64,000 nucleotides of DNA from Brachionus koreanus (Eukaryota > Rotifera > Eurotatoria > Ploima > Brachionidae). Every line of letters begins with the position of its first letter. Position 1 is the first letter of the stretch. A program made the translations under genes and the position numbers. The stretch is from NCBI GenBank assembly GCA_016987375.1, contig PJRA01000005.1:1083630-1147629 (forward strand), read 5' to 3'. Shown here one piece after another: positions 21,901 to 31,497 of the stretch. The notes under the pieces are model-generated. The model was not told the origin of the DNA. It did not search any database and worked only from the letters and a program-made list of their open reading frames with translations.

Positions 21901-24149
21901 CTTCTAGTTTAAATTATAACTAATAAGTGATTTATTTTCAAAACTAAAAAATAATAATTTTAATTGCTAAACAAGAATCTTTATTTATTAGGAAAGCTAA
22001 ATAGCATATTTAAAAATCATAACCCATTTCTTGAGCAATACACTTATGAAAAAATGAATTTAATCGAACCCAAAATTTTTAAAAATTACTTCGATTATTA
22101 AATAAAATACCTCAAAAATAACAATTATACATAATGGAATCAAATAAAATTGTTTTAATTTATAAAATATGCTGCAAAATTTTAGAAATTAATTATTTTA
22201 TTTATCTAAAATTGTTTATTTATTGAATTTGACCAAAATAGGAAAATTGGATCTTAAAGAAAAATAAAAAACAGTAGTTTGATGAGTTTTTTTGTCTACA
22301 ATTTATTAACTCTAAAATATGGATAGTATTTATAATCAAAAAATTCTATGTAAAAATTAAAAAATAAAAGTCGGTTCAAAAGTTTAGAAATTCGGATTAT
22401 TCAAAAGATTAAACAATTATATCAATTTTTTTTCACACTTTTATGATTAATTCTTACACATCTCTTAATTTTGAATAAATTGTGGTCCTTAACTGTTTAA
22501 TTTAAATACTTTCCAACTCTATATGTCCTTTCACCAAAAATCCCTTATTTTGCCAAGTTCGATATTACTATTAGATACAAGTTTGAAGTAAAATTTGTCA
22601 AATTTGAATTGAATTAATTAATTCAATATTTTGGTATAATTATAACTTTTTGAATTTTTTTTTACTTATTAATTTTTTCTTTTCTTCTTCTGTCTATGGG
22701 ACTTAAAATTCAAAATTAAAGGGATGCTCAATTATTAAAAAATACCTTGAATGATAAGTTTGACACTTGAATTTTCCAGACAAGTGACAAAAACGAAATT
22801 AAAAAAGAAGAAAGTAAAGTTCATAGACAAAATTTTAGTTATTGACAAAATTAGACTATATTTTTCAAGCTTCATTTGGAGAAATTATAAATTTATAAAC
22901 AATAAATAATATTTTTTTAAAATTTAAAAATAAAGAATTAAAATACAATATTAACAACTAGATGATTTTTTTCGAAAAATTTTCCTTTAACTCAACTATA
23001 ACAATGAAAATAAATCTTTTAAAAAACAAACCAAGACTTACAATCAATTCTGTGTAAAATTCAATTGATCTTTGAATATCACCTCTATCTACATGAGAAT
23101 CCTAAAATAATTATGTTTTAAAATTTTGTAAACTAAATGTTTCAAGTTCTTACTTTTGTGTATCTTTGAATTTCTTTTAAAAATTTTACATAAATATCCA
23201 ATTGTTTGAATGGCGCAGCGAGGAATTTGGTAAAATAAATGGCAACCGTAATTGTGGCAGTTGTTGTCAGAAGAGCTGAATTCATTTTAGATAAAGATGA
23301 TTCGAAAAATTTACTCAATGCATCTCTAAAATAAAAGATAATAAAAATATATTTAGATTTAAATTTTAACTTTTTTTCGTTGATTAAGTTGGTATATTTT
23401 GGATTATTTTTTGCATAAATTTCATATACTTTTTTGAATTGTGGTGCAAAATTTATCATGAAATGACCAATTTTTGTGTTTCCATCTCTAAGTACAAAAA
23501 TTATTATATTATTTTTTGACAAAAACAGTCAAATAAAAATACTCAGGCAATTCTTTAAGTTGTTGATAAAATGACTGATGACAACGGATAACATCGTCTA
23601 AACTAGAACTCAGACTATTTACAAAAGCTGAACTAAATCTTAAAATTTTTACTCAAAAAAGGAAAAAAAAATATAGCAAGCATACATTTCTTCGTTTGAT
23701 TTCAAAGGCATAATGGTAATTTTTACAAATTTACAAATTTCGTCCAAAAAATTTTCTTCAATTAATTTTAATTCATGTATATACTATTAAAAAATATATT
23801 AATAATAATTTAGATACAATAATTATTACTTTATTTCTTGATCTTTCATCTTCAGCAGAAAAACTCTCACTACTTGGTGAATTTCTAATTTCAATTTGAT
23901 CTTCTATTACCTGTACATAATTACTAGGGAACCAACCGGTCAGTCCATTTAAAGTTCCTTCAAGCCAAGTTTCATCTTCAGAACATTGAATCAACACAAT
24001 TATATCGTCAGTTTTAATATTCAACTAGATTTTTTTTAAAGAAACAAAATTTTTTTGATTAAAATTGTTACCTCATCGGTCATAGATGCTTTATAGTTAA
24101 AAAGGCATCTTGCTTTTTTGCCTTGGTACTGCTTATTTTTATCATCCAT
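18939..24149 (-). CDS. ARHGEF7: ARHGEF7 / beta-PIX Rho guanine exchange factor
   Basis: Ten exons, all frame-consistent: 24072-24149, 23830-24024, 23686-23783, 23543-23638, 23371-23487, 23154-23325, 23042-23101, 21134-21878, 19695-20011, 18939-19094; product 677 aa. Beta-PIX exchanges GDP for GTP on Rac1/Cdc42 and scaffolds PAK and GIT at adhesions. Domain order matches: N-terminal SH3 (ARCLFNYKASMTDE, then WLEGTLNGLTGWFPSNYV), a DH domain over exons 3-7 (LKLIEENFLDEICKFV, FYQQLKELPE, LAAPFKQLDIYVKFLKEI, DRGDIQRSIEFYTELI), a PH domain in exon 8 (ending MWTEVITDAI), the CCIRPHAPLIPH block, LLNVIDSFTKVKIRQ, and a C-terminal coiled coil (NLESEKQARKKLEYIV). It ends in ESAI, a class I PDZ ligand like the human ETNL. 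No CH domain precedes the SH3 in this window, so it matches the shorter isoform. Exon 8 uses the GTAAGT donor at 21133; reading on to 21060 would lose the frame. Confidence 0.93.
19360..19600 (+). repeat. Mariner-derived fragment in ARHGEF7 intron
   Basis: Pieces resemble the mariner relic at 44096-44580 in the same order: a TAGTGNAAGGTGAAAATG-like string near 19374, an ATGTATGTTTTACTTC-like string near 19521 and GGTCAACCGAAAG near 19559. The stretches between are shorter, so this is a deleted, decayed copy, antisense to the host gene. Confidence 0.45.
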
Positions 24150-24208
24150 CAATAAAATTTGAAAATTTAACAATCAAATAAAATTAGAAAAAAAAAAATC
24201 TCGAAATT

Positions 24209-24238
24209 AAATAAGATGCTCTTAGAGCTGTCTTATTT
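24209..24238. promoter_or_regulatory. 30 bp near-palindrome between divergent genes
   Basis: AAATAAGA pairs with TCTTATTT around an inner GCTCT/AGAGC stem. It lies in the 202 bp between the ARHGEF7 start (24149, minus) and the small ORF start (24352, plus). A shared promoter or paired factor site is possible; the sequence shows only the symmetry and the position. Confidence 0.35.
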
Positions 24239-24351
24239 TATATATAAATTAACAAATTGTTTTAAATTTTAAATAGACTGATTCAAAAAGCACTTTTTAA
24301 ATCATTTTCATTAGACTCTAAAAATTTTTAAATTTTTCTCTAATTTAGACA

Positions 24352-24558
24352 ATGCAAAGTGATGTTGAAAAAAATTTAGATGATCTCAATGATGATGAAA
24401 AGACTAAGAAACTTTTGGAATCAATTTTGGATCTACAAGATAAGATTATTCAGCAAAAGTTCGAAACACAGCTATCATTTTCTAATCTTCTAATTAATTT
24501 TGATTCAAATTATAAAATTAAAACTGATGAGATTGAAAAAAAAATAAATGAAATTTAG
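24352..24558 (+). CDS. Small coiled-coil protein, unrecognised
   Basis: A 68-residue frame, MQSDVEKNLDDLNDDEKTKK..., rich in Lys, Glu, Asp and Leu with heptad-like spacing, predicted helical. I do not recognise a family. A second segment in another frame at 24605-24673 (GYREMVIQKNRLEQKTEKGF, then stop) looks like the end of the same kind of helical protein and follows a TTATTAG acceptor-like site. However, I could find no GT donor linking the two, so the real gene model may be longer. It is divergent from ARHGEF7 with about 200 bp between the starts, suggesting a shared promoter. It might be a small subunit of a helical complex, but that is a guess. Confidence 0.5.
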   Translation: MQSDVEKNLDDLNDDEKTKKLLESILDLQDKIIQQKFETQLSFSNLLINFDSNYKIKTDEIEKKINEI

Positions 24559-24997
24559 ACAATAAAAATTTGATGAAATTATCTTTTTTTTTAACTTATT
24601 AGATGGATATCGTGAAATGGTAATCCAAAAAAATCGACTTGAACAAAAGACAGAAAAAGGATTCAAGTCATGATTTTTATTGAGAAAAATTATTTCTAGG
24701 AAAAATACTAAATGAAATAATTTTTTTAAAGTTATTTTTGAAAATCTAATTAAGTTAATTGTAAATTTAGTTATTAGTTAATAATATTTCATATTTATCA
24801 ATTCTTCCTTGATCAAGTCAAACATAAAGAACGTTTTCATATGCTGGTTTTTTTAATAGGCTTCATAGACCAAAACTAACAGCAAAAAATCATAAAAAAC
24901 AACATATTTACGCCTAATCTTAATTATATAATAAATTGATTCATTTTTGATCTATATTTTTTCAGTAGCTCATTTTTTTTTTTGTAGCTAAAATATT

Positions 24998-25070
24998 TTC
25001 AATAGTAGAAAAAATACTTTTATTAGTAGAAAAAAAACTTTTATTAGTAGAAAAAAATCTATAATTACAC
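24998..25070. repeat. Short tandem repeat, ~22 bp unit x3
   Basis: Three imperfect copies of a unit like TTTTATTAGTAGAAAAAAA in a row, AT-rich and probably slippage-derived. No coding frame. Confidence 0.6.
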
Positions 25071-25482
25071 TTACAATTTTAGTTGAAAAAAGAAAAAATA
25101 ACATGTTTGCTGATATAGTGTTTTCTCCAATATTGACAAGAGCATGGAAAATATTTCAAATTTTTTTCAAATTATGGTTATAAAGACATTTTTATTTAAT
25201 TGTTTAATCTGTATCGATAATGCTCCTTAATAAGTCTTGTCAATTTAGTCAAATTATATGTCAATTAAAGTTTAAAAAATAAATTACTTATTAGCTACTT
25301 GAAAAAGTAAATTAGCTACTGAAAAAAATATATGTCCATTTTTTTGTTAATTTACAAATTATGAAAATTTTAAATTTAATTTCAATTTAAATAAAAATGA
25401 AAATATGATGATTTTTTACTTTTAAAATCGTTCCTAAAAAATATATGCAAAAAAAATTAATTATTTTGACTTGCCTTGGGAA

Positions 25483-25635
25483 TAGTGTTGGCAATCGATT
25501 ATCAATAATCGATTTAAATAATAGACTAAGTTTAAATCAAATAATTTTTTTAAGTCGATTATATTTTTTAAAAATCGAAAAAAAAAAGTCAATTTTTGAA
25601 TATTGTCAATCGATTGAAGTCGATTAACAACACTA
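25483..25635. mobile_element. 153 bp hAT-type MITE with 8 bp target duplication
   Basis: Ends are inverted repeats of 16 bp with two mismatches: TAGTGTTGGCAATCGA on the left and TAGTGTTGTTAATCGA reading in from the right. The flanks are CTTGGGAA (25475-25482) and CTTGGGAC (25636-25643), an 8 bp target duplication with one difference. An 8 bp duplication and a TAGTGTTG-like end are typical of hAT elements. The inside is ATCGAT-rich with no coding capacity, so it would need transposase from elsewhere. The low divergence of the target duplication suggests a fairly young insertion. Confidence 0.85.
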
Positions 25636-26238
25636 CTTGGGACTTTAAAAAAAGAATTATAAACATTAAAAGGATCTAAAACTATGATCATAAAATGATT
25701 TTAATGAAAATTTATTCTAAAAACTTTGTCAATAAAATTACTAAGCCAAATAGCTATATTTCTATCTCCTCCTTTAAAAAAATAAAAAAAAAACTCAAAT
25801 ATTTTTGCTTATTAACTTTCCTAATTGTAAATTGAAGTTTTTTTTTTACATGAAAATTTTCATACATTTGGAAAACGTATGCACATATAAAATATTTTGA
25901 AAATTCTTATTTGTTTTTACCTTAAAATTGGATAAAAATTAAGACTAACAAATTAAATTTTAATTATTTAAAATTTATTTTGCTTTTTATTAACTATTAA
26001 TGAGATTGAAAAAAAAATTTGCGGAAAAATCAGCTGCAGATTGCAATTTAAAATAAGACATTAATATTTCAACATGTTCTTTATTCATGTAAATCAATCC
26101 CTATATATACGAATAATTTCATACTTCAAGCACATGGTACTCAAAATTTTAAATTATAAATTTGTTTAGAAATTCATTTTTTTCTATTATTTCAAAAAAA
26201 TATTCAAAAAACAAAAAACTCAGTAAAATTAACCAAAA

Positions 26239-27333
26239 ATGGTTTTATTAAATGAATTAGAAAATAGCTTGTTCGGTCTTGCTCTTGAAGCTGGCGAGTC
26301 CAAAGAAATTGACTTTAAGAGTGAACGAATGGTTCACATTACAATGGCCTCGTTGGATGTTAAGAAAAAAAGTAAAACAAAACATTTGGTTGATTAAATT
26401 TTTATAGTTTAATTAAAAATTTAAGGCGATGAATTCGTACCATTGATTGTAAAAACATCCGAAACAAGCAAATATATTTTGTGTACCTTGAGCAAACCAA
26501 GAGTAATGCAACAGCCAGTGCAATTAATGTTGAACGCAGGAGAAAATGTTAAATTTTACTTAGACTGTCAGCAGGGTCATGTAAATTTGACTGGCTATTA
26601 CATCCAAGAAGACAATTTAATGCCTTTCGAGCAAGATGATAGAGCTGAAAAAATAGCCAAGGCCAATCGCGAATTAGCTGAGTATATGTATGGTGGTGGA
26701 GAAGATGACAGTAATTTGGGAAGTGAGGATGACGAAGATGATGATGACGTTGACGATGATGGTGATGATGAGAATGGAATTTTTGTTAGTAGTGGTGATG
26801 ACGAAGAAGACGAAGATGATGATGATGAAGATGATGATGATGAAGAAGATAATGATGAAGAAGATGACGATGAAGAAGAAGAGGAAGAAGAAGTACAAAC
26901 CAACGGCAAGAGGAAATTAAATGGAGCTGATGTAAAATCAAAAAATCAAAAGACTGAAGAAAAACCACCTAAATTAGTGTCTGCTGATAACGAAACAAAA
27001 AAGCTAGCTGGAGGTGTAACAATTAAAGATACTAAAGTTGGAAAAGGTCCGGAGGCTAAAAAAGGAAAATTTGTTCATGTTTATTATGCCGGTCGCCTTA
27101 AACAAAATGGAAAGCAGTTCGATTCTTGTCAATCAGGCAAACCATTCAAGTTCCGTCTTGGCTCTGGTGAAGTTATTAAAGGATGGGATATTGGTTTCGA
27201 AAATATGAAAGTTGGAGGTAAACGACAGATTGTTGTTCCGCCAAATATGGGCTATGGAAAAAAACGAATGGGAAATGATATACCAGCTAATAGTACTCTT
27301 ATTTTTGATGTTGAATTAAAAGCTGTTAGTTAA
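26239..27333 (+). CDS. FKBP39/46-type nuclear peptidyl-prolyl isomerase
   Basis: Two exons, 26239-26371 and 26426-27333, with a 54 bp phase-1 intron; product 346 aa. The N-terminal ~95 residues are nucleoplasmin-like (FGLALEAGE, VHITMASLDV, PLIVKTSETSKYILCTLS, VKFYLDCQQGHVNLTGYYI), then a long acidic tract (about 137-200, nearly all Asp/Glu), a Lys-rich linker, and one FKBP domain (about 245-346). That domain keeps VHVYYAGRL, FDSC, FKFRLGSGEVIKGWDIGF, MKVGGKRQIVVPPNMGYG and IPANSTLIFDVEL. These nuclear FKBPs act as histone chaperones and prolyl isomerases (insect FKBP39/FKBP46, yeast Fpr3/4). The acceptor at 26425 was chosen because the nearer AG leads to a stop. The repetitive GAT/GAA/GAG codons make this tract prone to length variation. 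Confidence 0.93.
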
Positions 27334-27559
27334 ATATTTAATTTTAGTTTAAAAAATAAATAAATTTTACAAAAATTAAAAAAATTTTATTTTGTTCTAC
27401 AAGAGGTAACTGATGCCTCTCTTTTACAGCCTTGACAGTTTATCTATTTGGGCTTTGAAAGAATTCATAAATTATGAATGAATTATTTAATCCGGTAGCA
27501 AGATCCAAAGTTTAGCTAACCAAGTAGTTTCTTCTAAGGTCATTGTTTTCGATCAATTT

Positions 27560-28110
27560 GTGCTTTTTCTCTTTAACCTCCTCTTGCCAAACCATCTGAC
27601 AACTGAGCCGTCCATTCAATCTCATCTATATGTTTTCGTCTAACATATTTAACTGCTTCTCTTGTCACAAATGTCCTCTTTAACAGATCCAACATGGAAT
27701 TACCTTTGGCAACATCTTTGTCTGTTTGTGCTTTTGTGTTAAGATCATTACTCATGTGTTCTCCAATGTCTTTTTCAAGCTTAGTTTTAAAAAAAAAATT
27801 AGTTAGATGAAAGTGAATAGCTGTGGTTTTGTTACATTAGCCAACATGCATTACTTTAAATTTTTCATCCATAATAGTCATAAGCCACTCTTCACAACAT
27901 TTCGACATCTTATCGATTCTCTTTTTAGAATTAGAACATTCTCTTCATATTTTCAATAACGTAGTATGGCCACGATTTTGCAATCACCCACATATAACTT
28001 ACAAATTTTCTTGATTTTTTTCGGTAGTTTTCACCACTATTCAGCTCATTTCATTCAGAACAACTATCACCTAATACCACGCGTTCTTTTCTGCCTATAA
28101 AAAAAAGAAT
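27560..28110 (-). pseudogene. LINE reverse-transcriptase relic
   Basis: Minus-strand scraps in the order of a non-LTR retrotransposon RT domain. RKERVVLGD lies near 28080, KLYVGDCKIVAI at the YxDD position near 27990 (catalytic Asp disrupted), then a WCEEWLMT...KVMHVG-like segment near 27850-27910. After that come LEKDIGEHMSNDL, KGNSMLDLLKRTFVTREA and IDEIEW. Frame changes, stops, loss of the PQGSVLGPLLF segment and a deletion after REA show it is dead. The last part belongs to the same type of element as the tail at 61900-62361. Confidence 0.8.
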
Positions 28111-28613
28111 TAAAGATTAAAAACCGGATTTTTTTTATAGTTAGTGAAATTATTAAAAAAAATTAAAAATTTAGTTTAGCCTTTATGAGATACTGTTAAA
28201 AATGGAAAGTAAAATTTGATATAAATCAAAATGTCAATAAAGTCAGAAGTTTTTTTTCAAAAAAAATTTTTTTATTCATTTTTTAAGACATGTCACATAA
28301 GTTGAATTCTGTTTTTTTTTTTCAAATCTATGTTCATTTTTTACTGACATGTCATTAAATTCGGACAATTACGTTAATAATAAAATCGAAATAGTTGCAT
28401 ATGCATTTAAGATATTGAATGGGGTTAGAACTTTATTTCTTTTTTCGTTAGTACGTAGCCCTAGAAGGAGAACCTGAATTTTTGGCTTTTATAAACAGAC
28501 ATCTTGGTAAGGGTATACGGTATTTACGAAAAATTAAATTTAAAATTGATTGAATAAAATTTTGAATAAATTTATTAATAATTAAAATGAAATTTAATAA
28601 ATTTTAAGCAAAA

Positions 28614-29735
28614 CTAATAGATAGTCCATGTTATGTGCTTAACTTTTTGACTACTACTTGTCATATAATCTTCAAGTGCAATCCTTGCTGCAGGAGTTAC
28701 TTTTGGACATGAATGAAATAATAAATATTTCACTCTTTTACAGTACATAAGAATACACTCAATTGATTGATCAGTTATTAAATTACAATGTGCCACATGA
28801 ATTTCTTGAACAGTAGCAGCTATATTTGGTTTAGAAAACATCAAAAAAATGCCATCATCTGTAATCTAAAAGATTTTTGTTAAATTAAAATAAAATTGAA
28901 TATTATCTTACTTTAGTTCCATTTAATCTGATAGACTCTATTTGCTTACAATAATTACCTAGAGCAATTAATGTCTTGTCTGTAATTAAAGAACAGTATG
29001 CAACACTTAGAGTTTTAAGTCTCGGACAACATTTTGCTAGAGTCTCTATAGACTCATCATTTATCAATGAACATCTAGTCAATGAAATAGATTGCAAATA
29101 TTTACATTGTTGAACTAGCATATCAAGACCTTAAGCAGTAATTTCTGTAAACATTAATTAATTTCTAAAGACCATTGAATACTACCTTCAGCAGTAATAG
29201 AGGTTCTGGGCATTGATTGAGAATCAAGAACAATTTTTCTTATATATTTGCATAGCGATATTTTAACAAGTCCTTTATCCGTTAGCTGATCACATTCACT
29301 CAAGTCTAATTCACGAGTATTTTCATTTAAAAACTAAAAAAAAAAAAATTTCTTTTAAAATAAATATTTGCTGTTTTTAGACCCTCTTTTTTATTTTTAA
29401 AACTAAAAATTTTAACTAAAAATATACTTGGATTAAAAAAAATTTAAAAAAAAAAAAATTTTTCAACTTACAAGTTCTATGTTAGAATCAGTTAAATAGC
29501 CTCTTTTACTAAAAGTATTTAACAAAGAAGCGATCAAATTTTTGGGCAAATTTGAAAGTGATTCGACTTTAATTAGTCCATTTTTTACCATATTAGAGAT
29601 TATACCCAAGCATCTTTATTTCATAAAAGTATTAAGAAACAATTTGAAAAAAACAAAAATTTTAAATTTTGATGTTTACAAATTGACCAGTGTTTGATCA
29701 CAATTTAATCGCATTAATAATTGCCGAGATTCCAT
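28614..29735 (-). CDS. AMN1: AMN1 homologue, leucine-rich repeat protein
   Basis: Five exons, 29680-29735, 29472-29613, 29186-29333, 28912-29129 and 28614-28865, with introns of 46-138 bp; product 271 aa (human about 258). AMN1 is a cysteine-containing leucine-rich-repeat protein related to F-box LRR proteins; yeast Amn1 helps exit from mitosis and cell separation. The start agrees with the family: LVNLCLGIISNMVKNGL... then LTDSNIE and RELDLSECDQLTDKGL. Repeats follow (CKYLQSISLTRCSLINDESI, CPRLKTLSVAYCSLITDKTL, CKQIESIRLNGTK, VQEIHVAHCNLITDQSIE) and the typical end KVKHITWTIY. The acceptor at 29130 (CTTAAG) avoids the in-frame TAA in the duplicated sequence just before it. The gene lies 135 bp downstream of the BTB gene, same strand. 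Confidence 0.9.
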
Positions 29736-29870
29736 AATTATTTAAAAACAAAAAAATGAATTTAAAAATAAATAATAATTTATTAAACATTAACAAAATA
29801 AAATTTCCATTTAGATTAATCCCCATAACAACTAATTATGTACACGTTTTGGTGATACCCTAAAAACAGT

Positions 29871-31497
29871 CTAAGAACATGAATTTAAAAATATAATTTC
29901 AGGTATTTGACCATCTTCGACCGAAGTACCATTGTTGTTTCCGCTTGCATATTGAAAATTAAAAGTAACCTTAATTCCTGAAGCAAGTTCGTGAGTTATT
30001 TGCCTCAAGCCTTTTGTGCCATAGAATGAATCGGGACCCTTTAGGGTAGCCGAAGCAATGTAGTCAGTGTCAGCAAAAATTTCAACTGGCTCTTTAAAAT
30101 AAACCGAAAATGTTGAATTTGAGCCGTCACATGTAAAATTTGTAGTGTTTTGAGCACATGTTTTGTAAGAATCGTAATGAATTAATTGTATCACTGCTTG
30201 GTATTCGCACTTGCCATAAATCGAGCCATATAATCCAAAGCCTTGGACAAATATTTTTCGATTGACTGAGAAACGAACTCGGTCCGAGGTGCCCGAATAG
30301 CCCCACCTAGACTCGACTTGGCAAAATCTGTTTATGACTTGCTCCTTGCCTCCCACACAACTTCTCGGTGTGCAGCTATAACCCAAATTTTTGCTTGCTA
30401 TTGACGGATCATTGACAAGAGTTAGACTAATAAATATATCAACTATTGATTTTTCGTCTAGAATTCTTGTCTCTTCGCAACTCATCGCTTTGGCAAACTC
30501 TTCTCGGCTCATTAGCGGAAACCTGATCAAGCTTATGGCGTCGCCAAGGACCTTTTTTTGATTTTCTTTACCAAATGGCTGCAAATTTTGCTTTAGACAC
30601 TGATTTTGTGCCCATTTAATTACATAATTGTACAATTTGAACTCGGCGATGCCGAGTGTATCGCGTTTAAGAATCAATATCAGAGTATTTAAATTAATGT
30701 CTAGAAAGCATTCGGACGAAAATGAATCATTGGTATTACGATCGATTGTATTTAGACATAGATCAGCCAATTTAGGCTCGTCAAACAGTAATGCCTGTTC
30801 CAAAAGCATAAATGCATTATCTGATCTAAGATTATTTTTGAGGAAGTTTACACACTCTTTTTCGAGCGCATCTACAGCGTATTTTTTTGATACATAAAGT
30901 GTGTTCATGACGGAATCAGGCCCGATATGAAGCTCATCAGTGTACAAATATTTGAGCATATGTTTGAAAGAAAGTGGATCAGCGTCGGGTATTTCTATTT
31001 CGGAACCATTCTGCATTTGAGAGCCGGTACCGTAAAACATGGCCATGAAAACAGGACTGCCTATGCTCAAAACAAGTTTGTGCGCCGGGATTCGCTCGGC
31101 GAAGGAGTTTTTCTCCTTGCCGACCAAAAAAAACACATCGGCAAGAGAATCGTTCAAATACAGGTAGTTTAAGCGTTCGATGATACACGAGTCACGTGTC
31201 TAGCCAAAAGTTAAGTCTTATTATAAAGCTAATTATAGTTAGGCTTACCACTCTAGTTACATGTTCTAAATCAAAATTATTAGAGCTCAGATTTTTGAGC
31301 TTTGAAAAATTTGAGGCACTTTCTGCTTGTGAATTGGTTCGATTTACATTTTCTTGAGCCATGTTTTCGCAAGCATTGTTCAAAGTGTTTGCATTTTTGA
31401 AATATTCATCACTACAATCTTCTTGTTTATCTATTACGCAATTTTTACATTTAGAAAATGTTGCTTGGTAGTTATGCAGTTGATTATTTTTGGACAT
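29871..31497 (-). CDS. BTBD6: BTB-BACK-PHR protein (BTBD3/BTBD6-like)
   Basis: Two exons, 31249-31497 and 29871-31199, with a 49 bp phase-0 intron; product 525 aa. Proteins of this type are substrate adaptors for Cullin-3 ubiquitin ligases. Domains: a disordered N-terminus (1-85), a BTB domain (about 98-205: SLADVFFLVG, ERIPAHKLVLSIGSPVFMAMFYG, DADPLSFKHMLKYLYTDE), a BACK domain (about 208-312) and a C-terminal PHR domain (about 360-525: RFSVNRKIFVQGFGLYGSI, GNNNGTSVEDGQIPEIIF). The splice brings CIIERLNYLYLND in front of the BTB, matching the family's ERNAxLFNN segment, which settles the intron. BTBD1/2/3/6 share this layout; the symbol marks the closest group, not a proven one-to-one orthologue. 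Confidence 0.9.

Noticed and set aside
26598..26968. Poly-Ser, poly-Met and poly-Phe/Ile open frames around 26.6-26.97 kb in other frames and the minus strand
   Set aside because: They are mirror translations of the repetitive acidic-codon tract of the FKBP gene and have no other support.
29131..29160. In-frame TAA making AMN1 a pseudogene
   Set aside because: The TAA lies in the intron when the CTTAAG acceptor at 29130 is used, which restores the family sequence.
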